A stretch of DNA of 20,799 nt, from positions 1-20,799 of the forward strand of contig CAYPCH010000065.1 in NCBI GenBank assembly GCA_964409165.1. Direction: 5' to 3'. Positions 8,220-15,941 of this stretch are shown piece by piece; the stretch's first letter is position 1, and every line of letters starts with the position of its first letter. This stretch comes from CAYPCH01 sp964409165. Its GTDB lineage: Bacteria; Bacillota; Clostridia; Acetivibrionales; Acetivibrionaceae. The translations under genes were made by a program, and so were the position numbers. The notes beneath the pieces were generated by a model. The model ran no database searches and was not told the origin of the DNA. It saw nothing but the letters and a program-made list of their open reading frames with translations.

Positions 8220-10151
8220 ATGAGTTTTTCAAAATCACTATCTCCCATAAAAATTGGAGCGGTTGAATTAAAAAACCGTTATATTGTTCCAGCTATGGGA
8301 GCACACCTAAGCGAATCTAATGGACAAGTTTCCGAACGTACAATTGATTACTACGTAGCTAGAGCCAAAGGGGGCTATGGTTTAATTATTACAGAGTTTA
8401 CATGCATCGATACTATTGGCATGGCTATGCCGGGTCAACTTGGTATTTGGGATGATTCTTTTATTCCGGGTCATAAAAAATTAACGGAGGAGATACATAA
8501 AAATGATGGGTTGATTTTCTGTCAATTACATCATGCCGGTCGACTATCGTATTCCATGGTTACAGGTAATAAACCAGTTGGACCATCTCCAGTGGCAAGT
8601 CCCTCGAATAAAGAAATTCCCAGAGAACTAAAGACGGAGGAAGTTTATGAATTGATTGAAAAATTTTCCGATGGAGCTGTTCGTGCTAAAAAAGCAGGCT
8701 ATGACGGTGTAGAGCTTCATGGTGCACATCAGTACATTATAGCACAATTTATGTCCTCTTATTCAAACAAACGTTTAGATGAATTTGGTGGACATTTCCA
8801 AAATTGCATGAGGTTTCCAATAGAAATTATAAAGAAGATCAAGGAAAAATGCGGCGAAGATTTTCCTGTTAGCATTCGAATCAGTGCAGAGGAATCGGAA
8901 CACGACAGCTGGGGAATAAGGCAAGCCAGAATGGCAGCCAAAGCATTAGAAGAAGCTGGGGCAGATGTGATTAGCATTTCCATCGGTGGTGCGTATGGAA
9001 CAAGCTATAAAACATTAGCTCCTCAAGCGATACCTACTGGATTTAATGCTGTGAATTCGGCGTTTATTAAAGAAATGTTGAAAATTCCGGTGATTGTCAC
9101 AGGAAGAATTGTAGACCCTTATATTGCTGAGGATATAATTGTTTCAGGTTCAGCAGATATTGTGTCTTTAGGAAGACCTTCTTTAGCTGATCCTGAGTTC
9201 CCAAACAAAGTGAAAGAGAATCGGATTGACGAAATTATTCCTTGTGTAGCCTGCCTCCAAAGATGTGCAGGAACAGGTGGACGTGATGAATGGGATACTG
9301 GGGTTTCCTGCACGTATAATCCGTTCACGGGAAAAGAGGGAATTCTAAAATTTGTTTCTCCGGATAAGCCAAAACAAATTGCCATTATCGGTGCAGGACC
9401 TGCAGGACTTGAAACTGCATGGGTAGCTGCGAAACGTGGTCATTTGGTCACGGTATTTGATAAAGCTGACCGTCCTGGCGGACAAATTGCAGTAGGAGCA
9501 AGACCGCCCTATAAACAAGAACTTCTGAAAGCTGTCCAAACGTATATGACATTAGGGAAAAAGTATGGTGTTACTTATAAATTTTGTATAGAAGTAACTC
9601 CGGAAGCCGTTGTAGATTTTGATGAAATTGTCTTGGCCACAGGTGGTGTGCCAATCAGACCAGCATTTGAAGGTTTAGATGAAGCAGGTGTCGTGCAGGC
9701 TGTTGATATACTTGAAGGAAATGAATTAGCAGGTGATAAAGTAATAATTATTGGCGGAGGTCAGGTTGGTGTGGAGATAGGAGAAATGCTTGCCAATCAA
9801 AACCGCCAAGTGACCATTGTAGAAATGAAAGATGGAATTGCAAAAGAAGAACATCCTGATATTCGCTATTTAGTTCATCAACGATTAAACAAATATGGTG
9901 TTAATATCTTAACAAATACAAAAGTAAAAGGCCTTTCTAAAGGAAATGTTACAGTAGAAAAAGATGGTACTGAGCAAACTTTAAGTGGATTTGATTCTAT
10001 TATTTTAGCTACTGGTACAAAATCTTATAATCCTTTAGAAGAGCCAATGAAGAAAAGTGGCAAGAAAATATACATCATCGGAGATGCAAAAAAAGCCAGT
10101 AATATCACCGATGCTATTTACGAAGCAGCTAAGCTTGGTGTTAGTATATGA
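8220..10151 (+). CDS. Old-yellow-enzyme family NAD(P)H:flavin oxidoreductase (2,4-dienoyl-CoA reductase type)
   Basis: The protein has 643 residues from the ATG at 8220, full length for this family. The N-terminal half is an FMN-binding TIM barrel with QLHHAGR (102-108) and GYDGVELHGAHQYIIAQF, followed by the SNKRLDEFGG signature. A 4Fe-4S cluster is held by Cys342, Cys345, Cys349 and Cys364 (CVACLQRC, then VSCTYNP). The C-terminal half has an FAD Rossmann motif (IIGAGPAGLE), an NAD(P) motif (IIGGGQVGVE) and a closing IIGDAKKASN segment. Electrons pass from NAD(P)H through FAD and the cluster to FMN, which reduces enoyl or related unsaturated substrates. The true substrate cannot be read from sequence. 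It is monocistronic, with its own dyad and terminator. It uses ATT for Ile and CGT for Arg more than its ATA- and AGA/AGG-rich neighbours, hinting at recent acquisition. Confidence 0.93.
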   Translation: MSFSKSLSPIKIGAVELKNRYIVPAMGAHLSESNGQVSERTIDYYVARAKGGYGLIITEFTCIDTIGMAMPGQLGIWDDSFIPGHKKLTEEIHKNDGLIFCQLHHAGRLSYSMVTGNKPVGPSPVASPSNKEIPRELKTEEVYELIEKFSDGAVRAKKAGYDGVELHGAHQYIIAQFMSSYSNKRLDEFGGHFQNCMRFPIEIIKKIKEKCGEDFPVSIRISAEESEHDSWGIRQARMAAKALEEAGADVISISIGGAYGTSYKTLAPQAIPTGFNAVNSAFIKEMLKIPVIVTGRIVDPYIAEDIIVSGSADIVSLGRPSLADPEFPNKVKENRIDEIIPCVACLQRCAGTGGRDEWDTGVSCTYNPFTGKEGILKFVSPDKPKQIAIIGAGPAGLETAWVAAKRGHLVTVFDKADRPGGQIAVGARPPYKQELLKAVQTYMTLGKKYGVTYKFCIEVTPEAVVDFDEIVLATGGVPIRPAFEGLDEAGVVQAVDILEGNELAGDKVIIIGGGQVGVEIGEMLANQNRQVTIVEMKDGIAKEEHPDIRYLVHQRLNKYGVNILTNTKVKGLSKGNVTVEKDGTEQTLSGFDSIILATGTKSYNPLEEPMKKSGKKIYIIGDAKKASNITDAIYEAAKLGVSI

Positions 10152-10262
10152 GACAATGTATATATTTTGTTTCCATTTATATTCGGCCTTGAAATAAGCA
10201 AATAAATTCTAATCATATTAATATTTAATATGAAAGCATTAAAAGCAATAGCATTATAAAAG

Positions 10263-10288
10263 ATCTCGACTTAAGTCGGGATTTTTTA
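10263..10288 (+). terminator. Rho-independent terminator of the oxidoreductase gene
   Basis: ATCTCGAC and GTCGGGAT form an eight-pair stem (one wobble) with a TTAA loop, followed by a run of T (10281-10288). A typical strong terminator. Confidence 0.88.
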
Positions 10289-10328
10289 TTGAAATTTCCA
10301 ATTTTATAATATATACTATAAACAACAA

Positions 10329-10488
10329 AGAATCAACAGAGAATCAACAGAGAATCAANNNNNNNNNNNNNNNNNNNNNNNNNNNNNNNNNNNNNNNNNN
10401 NNNNNNNNNNNNNNNNNNNNNNNNNNNNNNNNNNNNNNNNNNNNNNNNNNNNNNNNNNAGAATCAACAGAGAATCAACAGAGAATCAA
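10329..10488 (+). repeat. 11-bp tandem repeat array (AGAATCAACAG) broken by an assembly gap
   Basis: Two full units and a partial one (10329-10358) precede a 100-N gap. Two full units and a partial one (10459-10488) follow it, on the same strand. The gap therefore lies inside the array, and the real copy number is unknown and probably larger. The array sits between the oxidoreductase terminator and the Shine-Dalgarno of the effector gene, where it would form its upstream region. Nothing coding is visible in 10152-10565. Confidence 0.9.
10359..10458. other. Assembly gap (100 N) inside the tandem array
   Basis: A 100-N placeholder flanked on both sides by the same 11-bp repeat; a collapsed or unspanned repeat is the simplest explanation. 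The true length is unknown. Confidence 0.95.
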
Positions 10489-10565
10489 AAAAGAAACAAC
10501 AAAAGTCATGTTTGAAATTTTTACTGTAATTTATAAAATTTATATAAATTGTAGGGGGAAGTTGT

Positions 10566-11102
10566 ATGAGCAAAATAATGGTTTCATTTAATTCTCTATG
10601 GAATGCACACCCCGGAAAAGGCGGAAATTCTAGGTTTTTACAGAATATATTCCCGGATAAAACCAAAGAGCAGCTTGAAAGATTATATCCGAATACGTGT
10701 TGCCTTAAATTGAGTTATGCATTAAACATTGCGGGCGTAAGGATTACAAAGGAGGAAAGCGTAGCTCAGGTCAAAGGTGTTATAAGAGAAGAAGAACGTT
10801 TTTTTGTTATTAATTGTATAAGTATGGACAAATATCTTAATAAAAAAGGATACAAACCCCGGGTGTGGGTTCTGGAGTCTGGTATGCCCCGATATTTAAA
10901 TAAAGCAGTTAAGGAGCTTGTTGATACAAAAGGAATTATATTTTTTGATTTCAGGGGTTCTCCGGAGCTTAAAAAAGCAAGTGGGGGATTAAGTTATACA
11001 GGACATTTTGACCTGTGGAATGGCTCTGATGCAAAAGCAGGCGCGTATTTTGATGATAATTTAACAAAGAGAATACTTTTATGGGAGTGTCATAAAGAAT
11101 AG
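10566..11102 (+). CDS. Tae4-like peptidoglycan amidase effector
   Basis: The 178-residue protein has no signal peptide and a good Shine-Dalgarno (TAGGGGGA). It matches the Tae4 family of type VI amidase effectors, NlpC/P60-like cysteine peptidases that cut the D-Glu-mDAP bond of peptidoglycan. The N-terminus VSFNSLWNAHP resembles the family opening. NTCCLKLSYALNIAGV places the catalytic Cys at 45 (Cys46 is extra), and TGHFDLWNGS gives His147; Asp155 or Asp163/164 may be the third residue. Between them FVINCISMDKYLNKKG and KGIIFFDF fit the family's middle and core strands. It lies 68 bases ahead of an Hcp-like gene without a terminator between, so cargo and tube are probably cotranscribed. No Tai4-like immunity gene is seen beside it. 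It could instead remodel the cell's own wall to let the injector pass. Family assignment is from recalled motifs, not a search. Confidence 0.82.
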   Translation: MSKIMVSFNSLWNAHPGKGGNSRFLQNIFPDKTKEQLERLYPNTCCLKLSYALNIAGVRITKEESVAQVKGVIREEERFFVINCISMDKYLNKKGYKPRVWVLESGMPRYLNKAVKELVDTKGIIFFDFRGSPELKKASGGLSYTGHFDLWNGSDAKAGAYFDDNLTKRILLWECHKE

Positions 11103-11170
11103 CCAAAGTTATTTTTAGCATTCTTAAGTAACAGAATTGATTAATAATAATTTTAAAGGAGGAGCGTATT

Positions 11171-11572
11171 ATGCCTATTAAAGTAACTATTTCAGGAGGT
11201 ATTGTTCTTGAAAAATCAATAGAATCTATATACTTTAAGGTAGATACACCAAATGACTCGAATGCAAGAACAACCGATATAGGTAACACTTTAGAGATTA
11301 CTGGCAGGATTAGTACAGATGAATCTACGGTACAGATTTATTCGTGGTCATTGATAAAACCTGATAAAAATAATAAGCAAGATGTTTATAGAAATGTTGA
11401 AGTAAATATAACCGACCAAAAGAATGAATGTATAAGAAAAGTAATTTTTCCGGAGGCGTTTGTCGTAGATTACTCGGAAAGCTATTCAAATAATGCAGGA
11501 GCAGGAATATACAGTATTTACATAAAACAAAAAAAGGATAATAATAAGAATGTAGAAGCAAGTGGTAGTTGA
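11171..11572 (+). CDS. Hcp-like tube protein (first copy)
   Basis: A 133-residue protein behind a strong AAAGGAGG site. Its all-beta pattern follows Hcp/TssD-type inner-tube proteins: VDTPNDSNARTTDIGNTLEI early, then a strand/helix region and IRKVIFPEAFVVDYSESYSN with a closing IYIKQKK. It shares this layout, including AFVVDY, with the protein at 14077-14499, so the two are paralogues. Hcp hexamers stack into the tube that the sheath expels and also carry small effectors in their lumen. The close link to the Tae4-like gene suggests this copy may be dedicated to that cargo. The last residues (NNKNVEASGS) look disordered. A 7-bp hairpin with a T-run follows. Confidence 0.72.
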   Translation: MPIKVTISGGIVLEKSIESIYFKVDTPNDSNARTTDIGNTLEITGRISTDESTVQIYSWSLIKPDKNNKQDVYRNVEVNITDQKNECIRKVIFPEAFVVDYSESYSNNAGAGIYSIYIKQKKDNNKNVEASGS

Positions 11573-11616
11573 AAGTAGTTGAGTGAACTCATGCAAAGTA
11601 ATATAAATTGTAGTTG

Positions 11617-11646
11617 AAAAGGATTGAAAAAGAAATTCCTTTTTTA
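11617..11646 (+). terminator. Weak terminator after the effector/tube pair
   Basis: AAAAGGA (11617-11623) can pair with TCCTTTT (11637-11643), followed by more T. The stem is AT-rich, so it may only partly separate this pair from the sheath gene. The rest of 11573-11799 shows no gene, in particular no candidate immunity gene. Confidence 0.45.
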
Positions 11647-11786
11647 TAAGATAGAAGTTAGAAATAATGGGTAACATGCAGAAAAAGCATATAGTATAGG
11701 CTACAGATAGGATAATTGTTCAGATATCGGTAGTATTAAGACGTAAAATGATCATCTGTGTATTTCTTTGATATATATACAAAAGT

Positions 11787-11794
11787 AAGGGGGA
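11787..11794 (+). promoter_or_regulatory. Shine-Dalgarno deciding the start at 11800
   Basis: AAGGGGGA ends five bases before the ATG at 11800. The frame extends upstream to a GTG at 11758 that has no such site. Confidence 0.8.
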
Positions 11795-11799
11795 TAAAA

Positions 11800-13983
11800 A
11801 TGGATATAATTAACCAGACAAACAGAACTATTCTGTTTGAAGAGATTAATCCTGAAAAGCTTGATCTTATCACACTTGTAGGAGATGTCAGCGGGATTGA
11901 CAGTCTTGACGATGAAAAGATCAAGGAGATTAATCAACATTTACTTGTAAAAAGTTTTGATGAGTTTTTAGACAGGTTTTCTCCAACGGTTTACTCGTTT
12001 TATAATGCAAAGGAAAACGGAGAAGGTGAAGTTGTATATACGCTGAAGAAACCCGAGAGCATTCCGGAGGATTATATAACAGAAGTAAGACTTGATCAAA
12101 ACAATGATTTTCTAAAGATGTTGTTCACTTTAATAGACACAAAAAGAAGCCAAGGCATAATAAATATTGACTTCAAATTTGACAAGGTTCTTGATATGAT
12201 TTCTCCCAAAAAAGTTATGGATGATATACGTCAGTCAAGAAAGGAAATTCATTATTTGTTTGAGAAGTATGATGAGCTAGAAGAGGAAGATCCGAAGAAA
12301 TTGGACATTGGTGATAAACTAAATAGCAAGTTTGAAGAAGCAAGGCAGAACTATAATAATGTAATGGCGATGTTGCCCCTTGCAATAGAAGATATAAAGA
12401 CCAGACTTTTATTGGGGAGCTCAGACAAGGATGATGATTCTCCAGCTGTACAGGTAGGTATGCTTACCATTGGAGAAAGTGGCGAGCTCAAAATTATTGA
12501 AGCTCCAAAGGAAGATAGTACTGCACTGATGCTGGTCGACGAAAGTAAAAGTAACAGCCTTGTAACAATATTTAAAGATGACTACGATGATGTTTCGGAT
12601 ACGCCTTCATCCTATGTAAGAGATTTGGTGGCAAGAACATTTTGCCCATTGCCGGCATTACAGTCAGAAGTGGATGTAGATAAGGAAATTCAGAACTATC
12701 ATGCCTATCTTGAGTTTTATACCAAGGCAAAAGATGATTTTGTAAAGGCTTCAAAACCTTTGATAGAAAAAATACTGGGAGTAAAGATGTATTTTGACCA
12801 GTATAATACCAAAAACCGTGGAATGAGGCCAACCCTTCTTGTTACCAACAACAAGCTTGATATGACTGTGAAGAGCAATAACGTTCCAAGATTGGAAACA
12901 TTCTTGAATACCGTAAATTCGAAAAATGATTTTAGCAATACAATCTGGTTTGGAATTGTTCCTGCAATTGAAATGGATTCGTTAGGAAAACCGAAGGTTA
13001 TCAAAAAATTATTCAAGGGCAATGTAGAAGTGAAAAAAGAAGGCAATACCATGGAATCAATGACAGCTCTTCTCCAGCTGATAAAGATGTACAAGATACA
13101 GGTATTCTTCAATTACCAGGCAAACGAGGAGACAACGTTCAATAATATGGCTACTGCAGGAGTTGAAAAATACTTAGATAAGTGCCAGATGTTAACACGT
13201 CAAGATTATAGTGAGTTTGCAATCCCTTGTCTGCCGAATTTTACAATAATCCCCAAGGACAAGTCAGGGGTAGTAATAGATGTTAAAATGGAGAAGACGG
13301 AAAGCGGAGGTGTAAAGCTTTCTGAAGCAAAAGAAAATATATTGAAACTGTGGATTCAAGGAGTGTATGTAGATGCTTCGTATGTGGCTTCAGGAATTGT
13401 AGCTGCTTATCAGTGTCCTGAATATCTCAAGGAATCTTTCAGGAATGTAAGCAGGAATTATCCCGGAGTAAGATTCGATATTGAGTCTGGGGATAACAGC
13501 CTTAGAATGGTAACCACAATGGCAAAGGAAATAACAGGTTTTACAAATAGCATAAAAGATGAAATAAATAGAAAGGGCTTCGGGTTTGTTTTTTCCTCAG
13601 AAAATGCACAGCTTGAAGGGAAGGATATTAAGAGGATTACTGTTTATAAAGCGAGAAGTCTTGCACAGACGGATAGCGGTTTTGATTCTATCTACAAGAC
13701 TCAGGTAAGTACATATATAGAAAGAATGTTAAGATTCCAGACAAACGACTTCAAACAGGATAAAATTATTGAGTTTTTCAGTAACAATCCTAACAGCCAG
13801 AAGCGGAAATGGCAAAATGACAACGGTTTTATAAATTCAATAATCATGGATGGAGATGGATTGGATTACTCAATAGACGAATTAAGCAATCTGTGTCTTA
13901 TAGATCTTGCTTTTAATGGAAACGTAAAGAACCTTGAAGTGAATATTACTAAGAGCACAGGAGCAGCAACAGGTGCGAATTAG
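11800..13983 (+). CDS. Putative contractile sheath protein, TssB- and TssC-like parts in one chain
   Basis: 727 residues from the ATG at 11800. T6SS sheaths are normally two proteins, TssB (about 160) and TssC (about 490). Here the N-terminus has a TssB-like layout: LITLVGDVSG (23-32) followed by LLVKSFDEFLDRFSPTVYSF (48-67), which recalls the TssB pattern of a VLADFSG-like strand and a (F)DDVLxxIAP-like helix. A charged helical insertion (about 130-200) and an acidic region follow. The C-terminal half resembles TssC: MTALLQLIKMYKIQVFFNYQ, EFAIPCLPNFTII, and a closing GFGFVFSSENAQL region (from about 594) followed by the helix TQVSTYIERMLRFQ. Position between two tube genes supports a sheath role. 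Divergence is large, so the fused-sheath reading is inference; structure prediction would settle it. Confidence 0.66.
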   Translation: MDIINQTNRTILFEEINPEKLDLITLVGDVSGIDSLDDEKIKEINQHLLVKSFDEFLDRFSPTVYSFYNAKENGEGEVVYTLKKPESIPEDYITEVRLDQNNDFLKMLFTLIDTKRSQGIINIDFKFDKVLDMISPKKVMDDIRQSRKEIHYLFEKYDELEEEDPKKLDIGDKLNSKFEEARQNYNNVMAMLPLAIEDIKTRLLLGSSDKDDDSPAVQVGMLTIGESGELKIIEAPKEDSTALMLVDESKSNSLVTIFKDDYDDVSDTPSSYVRDLVARTFCPLPALQSEVDVDKEIQNYHAYLEFYTKAKDDFVKASKPLIEKILGVKMYFDQYNTKNRGMRPTLLVTNNKLDMTVKSNNVPRLETFLNTVNSKNDFSNTIWFGIVPAIEMDSLGKPKVIKKLFKGNVEVKKEGNTMESMTALLQLIKMYKIQVFFNYQANEETTFNNMATAGVEKYLDKCQMLTRQDYSEFAIPCLPNFTIIPKDKSGVVIDVKMEKTESGGVKLSEAKENILKLWIQGVYVDASYVASGIVAAYQCPEYLKESFRNVSRNYPGVRFDIESGDNSLRMVTTMAKEITGFTNSIKDEINRKGFGFVFSSENAQLEGKDIKRITVYKARSLAQTDSGFDSIYKTQVSTYIERMLRFQTNDFKQDKIIEFFSNNPNSQKRKWQNDNGFINSIIMDGDGLDYSIDELSNLCLIDLAFNGNVKNLEVNITKSTGAATGAN

Positions 13984-14076
13984 TTTTAAGGGAATACGAA
14001 TTAATTCTCAGGTATTAATACTATTAAGGTATTAGTATAAATAATCTAATATTATACGTTAAAGGGAGGTTTTATT

Positions 14077-14499
14077 ATGGCTTTTAAAGTTAAAGTAACA
14101 TCAGCATCAAAGGGTGGAGACGGAGTTTCATTTGAACTAAGTGATAAGGTAGTTACATCGGTTCGATACAAAACAGATACTCCTGACGATGAAAACTCAA
14201 GATCTAATGATGTTAATGCCTCGTTGGTGATAACAGGGAGATTGCTTCAAGATCAGGACGAAGAGACAAAGAAGATGGCAATGTGGACGCTCAAGAAAGA
14301 CTTACCATATAAGAATGTTGTTGCACAACATATTGCATCTAAGGTTGTAATGAGGGAATATACATTTACTCAGGCTTTTGTAGTTGATTATGTTGAAGAG
14401 TTTTCTGAAAATGAAGGGAATGGAAAGTTCACACTTGTTCTCAAGCAGGAAAAGAGCTATATTGATCAGGTTAAAATTGAGGGCGGCTACGGGGCATAA
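14077..14499 (+). CDS. Hcp-like tube protein (second copy)
   Basis: A 140-residue protein behind AAAGGGAGG, 93 bases after the sheath gene. Hcp/TssD-like layout: SFELSDKVVTSVRYKTDTPD, NASLVITGRL, then MREYTFTQAFVVDYVEEFSE and KFTLVLKQEK. In T6SS loci an Hcp gene typically follows the sheath genes, so this is the better candidate for the main structural tube subunit. It shares clear blocks with the 11171-11572 product (TDTP-D-N-R-ND, ITGR, AFVVDY, LKQ-K) but differs enough that they probably have distinct jobs. The C-terminal QVKIEGGYGA lacks a visible extension domain. Confidence 0.75.
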   Translation: MAFKVKVTSASKGGDGVSFELSDKVVTSVRYKTDTPDDENSRSNDVNASLVITGRLLQDQDEETKKMAMWTLKKDLPYKNVVAQHIASKVVMREYTFTQAFVVDYVEEFSENEGNGKFTLVLKQEKSYIDQVKIEGGYGA

Positions 14500-14557
14500 G
14501 AAATGGGTGAGTTAAACTTCCCTAAAGAGATAAAAGTATAAAGTTATAGCTTAGTAT

Positions 14558-14655
14558 AGTGCTTCTCAAATATTTATTCAATGAAAATCCTGCGAACTTG
14601 TTGAATCATCAAGATTCTCGGATTTTTTGTTGCATAGGTAATTTGAGAACACACT
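14558..14655 (+). terminator. Terminator hairpin nested inside a 9-bp outer stem
   Basis: A hairpin with an AAAATCC/GGATTTT base (14584-14590, 14620-14626) and a T-run is enclosed by TTCTCAAAT (14563-14571) and ATTTGAGAA (14641-14649). Further AGTG/CACT pairing is possible outside. The inner hairpin probably terminates the sheath/tube transcript; the outer stem is unusual. Confidence 0.6.
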
Positions 14656-14673
14656 ACTAGTAATTAAACTATT

Positions 14674-14721
14674 TATATCGGTTTAAAAGGTTGCTGGTTA
14701 CCTTTTAAACCGGTATATAAT
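14674..14721. promoter_or_regulatory. 18-bp inverted repeat overlapping a possible promoter
   Basis: The arms 14674-14691 and 14700-14717 (TATATCGGTTTAAAAGGT and ACCTTTTAAACCGGTATA) pair fully except one G-T wobble, around an 8-base loop. No T-run follows, so it is not a standard terminator. TATAAT at 14716-14721 with TTGCTG at 14691-14696 (19-base spacing) would be a promoter for the J-domain gene, with the dyad overlapping it as an operator. The promoter is speculative; the repeat is seen directly. Confidence 0.55.
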
Positions 14722-14802
14722 CTTAATGCCTTAAAATGAAAAGTGCTTTTGACCATATGTGAAAGGTATTACTTTCAAGTTTAATTTTGAAGGGACTAAA
14801 AT

Positions 14803-15249
14803 ATGAAGAATTATTATGAAATACTTGGTATAAAAAAGGATGCTTCTCAGGAGGAAATAAAAAAAGCTTACAGAAAGCTTGCAAGACAGTACCATCCCGA
14901 TGTTAATCCGGGAAACAAGCAGGCTGAAGAAAGATTTAAGGAAATAAATGAAGCTTATAATACATTGAATGATGAGTTATTGAGGAAAGCTTATGATGGA
15001 AAATCCGGTCATGGAACCGGCACAAATCAGACAGAAGAAAGAAGGCAGGGTGCAGGGCAAGGAGTACGTGAAAATCAGGGTAGCTATCATAGTTTTAGCA
15101 TGGAAGATGCCCGGAGGACGTTTGAGAAATTTTTTGGTTTTGACCCAAAGACGAACGAGATTAACATAAATAAGAATAAGAGTAAGAAAAACAATCCAAT
15201 GGATACAAGCGACCTTTTTGATAGATATTTTGGTGTAAAGAAAAAATAA
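14803..15249 (+). CDS. Minimal J-domain (DnaJ-like) protein
   Basis: A 148-residue protein. Residues 4-65 are a complete J-domain: YYEILGIKKDASQEEIKKAY, the HPD tripeptide at 31-33 that stimulates Hsp70 ATPase, and FKEINEAYNTLNDELLRKAY. After a short Gly/Gln-rich stretch (66-95) the C-terminus (about 105-148) is a lysine/asparagine-rich tail with two short F-rich segments (FEKFFGFD, LFDRYFG). It lacks the zinc-finger and substrate-binding domains of full DnaJ, so it is a specialised co-chaperone. It may direct DnaK to a component of the injection apparatus such as the sheath or cargo; that is inference from position. The start follows GAAGGGA. Confidence 0.88.
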   Translation: MKNYYEILGIKKDASQEEIKKAYRKLARQYHPDVNPGNKQAEERFKEINEAYNTLNDELLRKAYDGKSGHGTGTNQTEERRQGAGQGVRENQGSYHSFSMEDARRTFEKFFGFDPKTNEININKNKSKKNNPMDTSDLFDRYFGVKKK

Positions 15250-15288
15250 GGTTGCAAATATAGATCGTATTTAAGAGGGGGCGTTTCC

Positions 15289-15909
15289 ATGAGACTAAAT
15301 CCGTTCTCAATAAATGCCAGAGAGAATGTGAAAAGATATATAAACCAGAAAAAAGTAGAAAAGTACTCTGAAAGAGGTCAGAACACTTTTGGGATATTGA
15401 TTGTTGATATCCTTATTATAGTAATGTTTATATTTACATTTTACTATATATATTTTGTCAATGACATAGACATTTTGAAGTACCTGGGATATGGGGTAAT
15501 TGCAATTTCTATAGCGTTTAGTATAGTAAGAGTGTTAACCATTGTTTTCAGTAATCAAAGTGAAATCGGAGGGCTAACAAAGCTGATTATGCTCGACGAT
15601 AATGGTAAGAGTCTGAAAACATGGAATATAAATAACAGGATTTCATTGCTTATAGGGAAAAACACAAAATATGGTGAAGTTGATATTGACCTTTCAACGA
15701 CAGAGTATTATGAACTTGTCAGCAGGCAGCATGCTGTTTTGAATTATGCAGAAGGTGTATGGTACATAGAAGACTTAGAATCACGTAACGGAAGCGGAAT
15801 TCAAAGGATGAATGAAAACGAAAGGTTTAAACTGGAATCGAGTAAAGTATATAAAATAAATTCAGGTGATATTATATATATTGCTAATACAAAAATTCTG
15901 GTAAAATAG
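15289..15909 (+). CDS. Membrane-anchored FHA-domain protein
   Basis: A 206-residue protein starting behind AGAGGGGG. A basic N-terminal tail precedes two membrane segments (about 35-56 and 66-88), so both ends should be cytoplasmic. Residues about 112-206 form a forkhead-associated domain: LLIGK (strand with Gly123), SRQHAV (Ser145 and His148, phosphopeptide-loop signature), and SRNGSGI (Asn167, Gly168). FHA domains bind phosphothreonine. In type VI loci Fha proteins are assembly platforms switched by a Ser/Thr kinase and a PP2C phosphatase, and PP2C genes follow here. It lies 39 bases after the J-domain gene and is probably cotranscribed with it. Confidence 0.85.
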   Translation: MRLNPFSINARENVKRYINQKKVEKYSERGQNTFGILIVDILIIVMFIFTFYYIYFVNDIDILKYLGYGVIAISIAFSIVRVLTIVFSNQSEIGGLTKLIMLDDNGKSLKTWNINNRISLLIGKNTKYGEVDIDLSTTEYYELVSRQHAVLNYAEGVWYIEDLESRNGSGIQRMNENERFKLESSKVYKINSGDIIYIANTKILVK

Positions 15910-15941
15910 TATTTGAATTATGAGCAAGTAATTCTATATTA

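Noticed and set aside
10329..10488. Possible CRISPR array
   Set aside because: Unit is 11 bp in direct tandem with no spacers, so it is a simple tandem repeat.
11573..11799. Possible small immunity gene after the tube gene
   Set aside because: No open frame with a ribosome site and signal peptide of useful size is seen; only a weak terminator.
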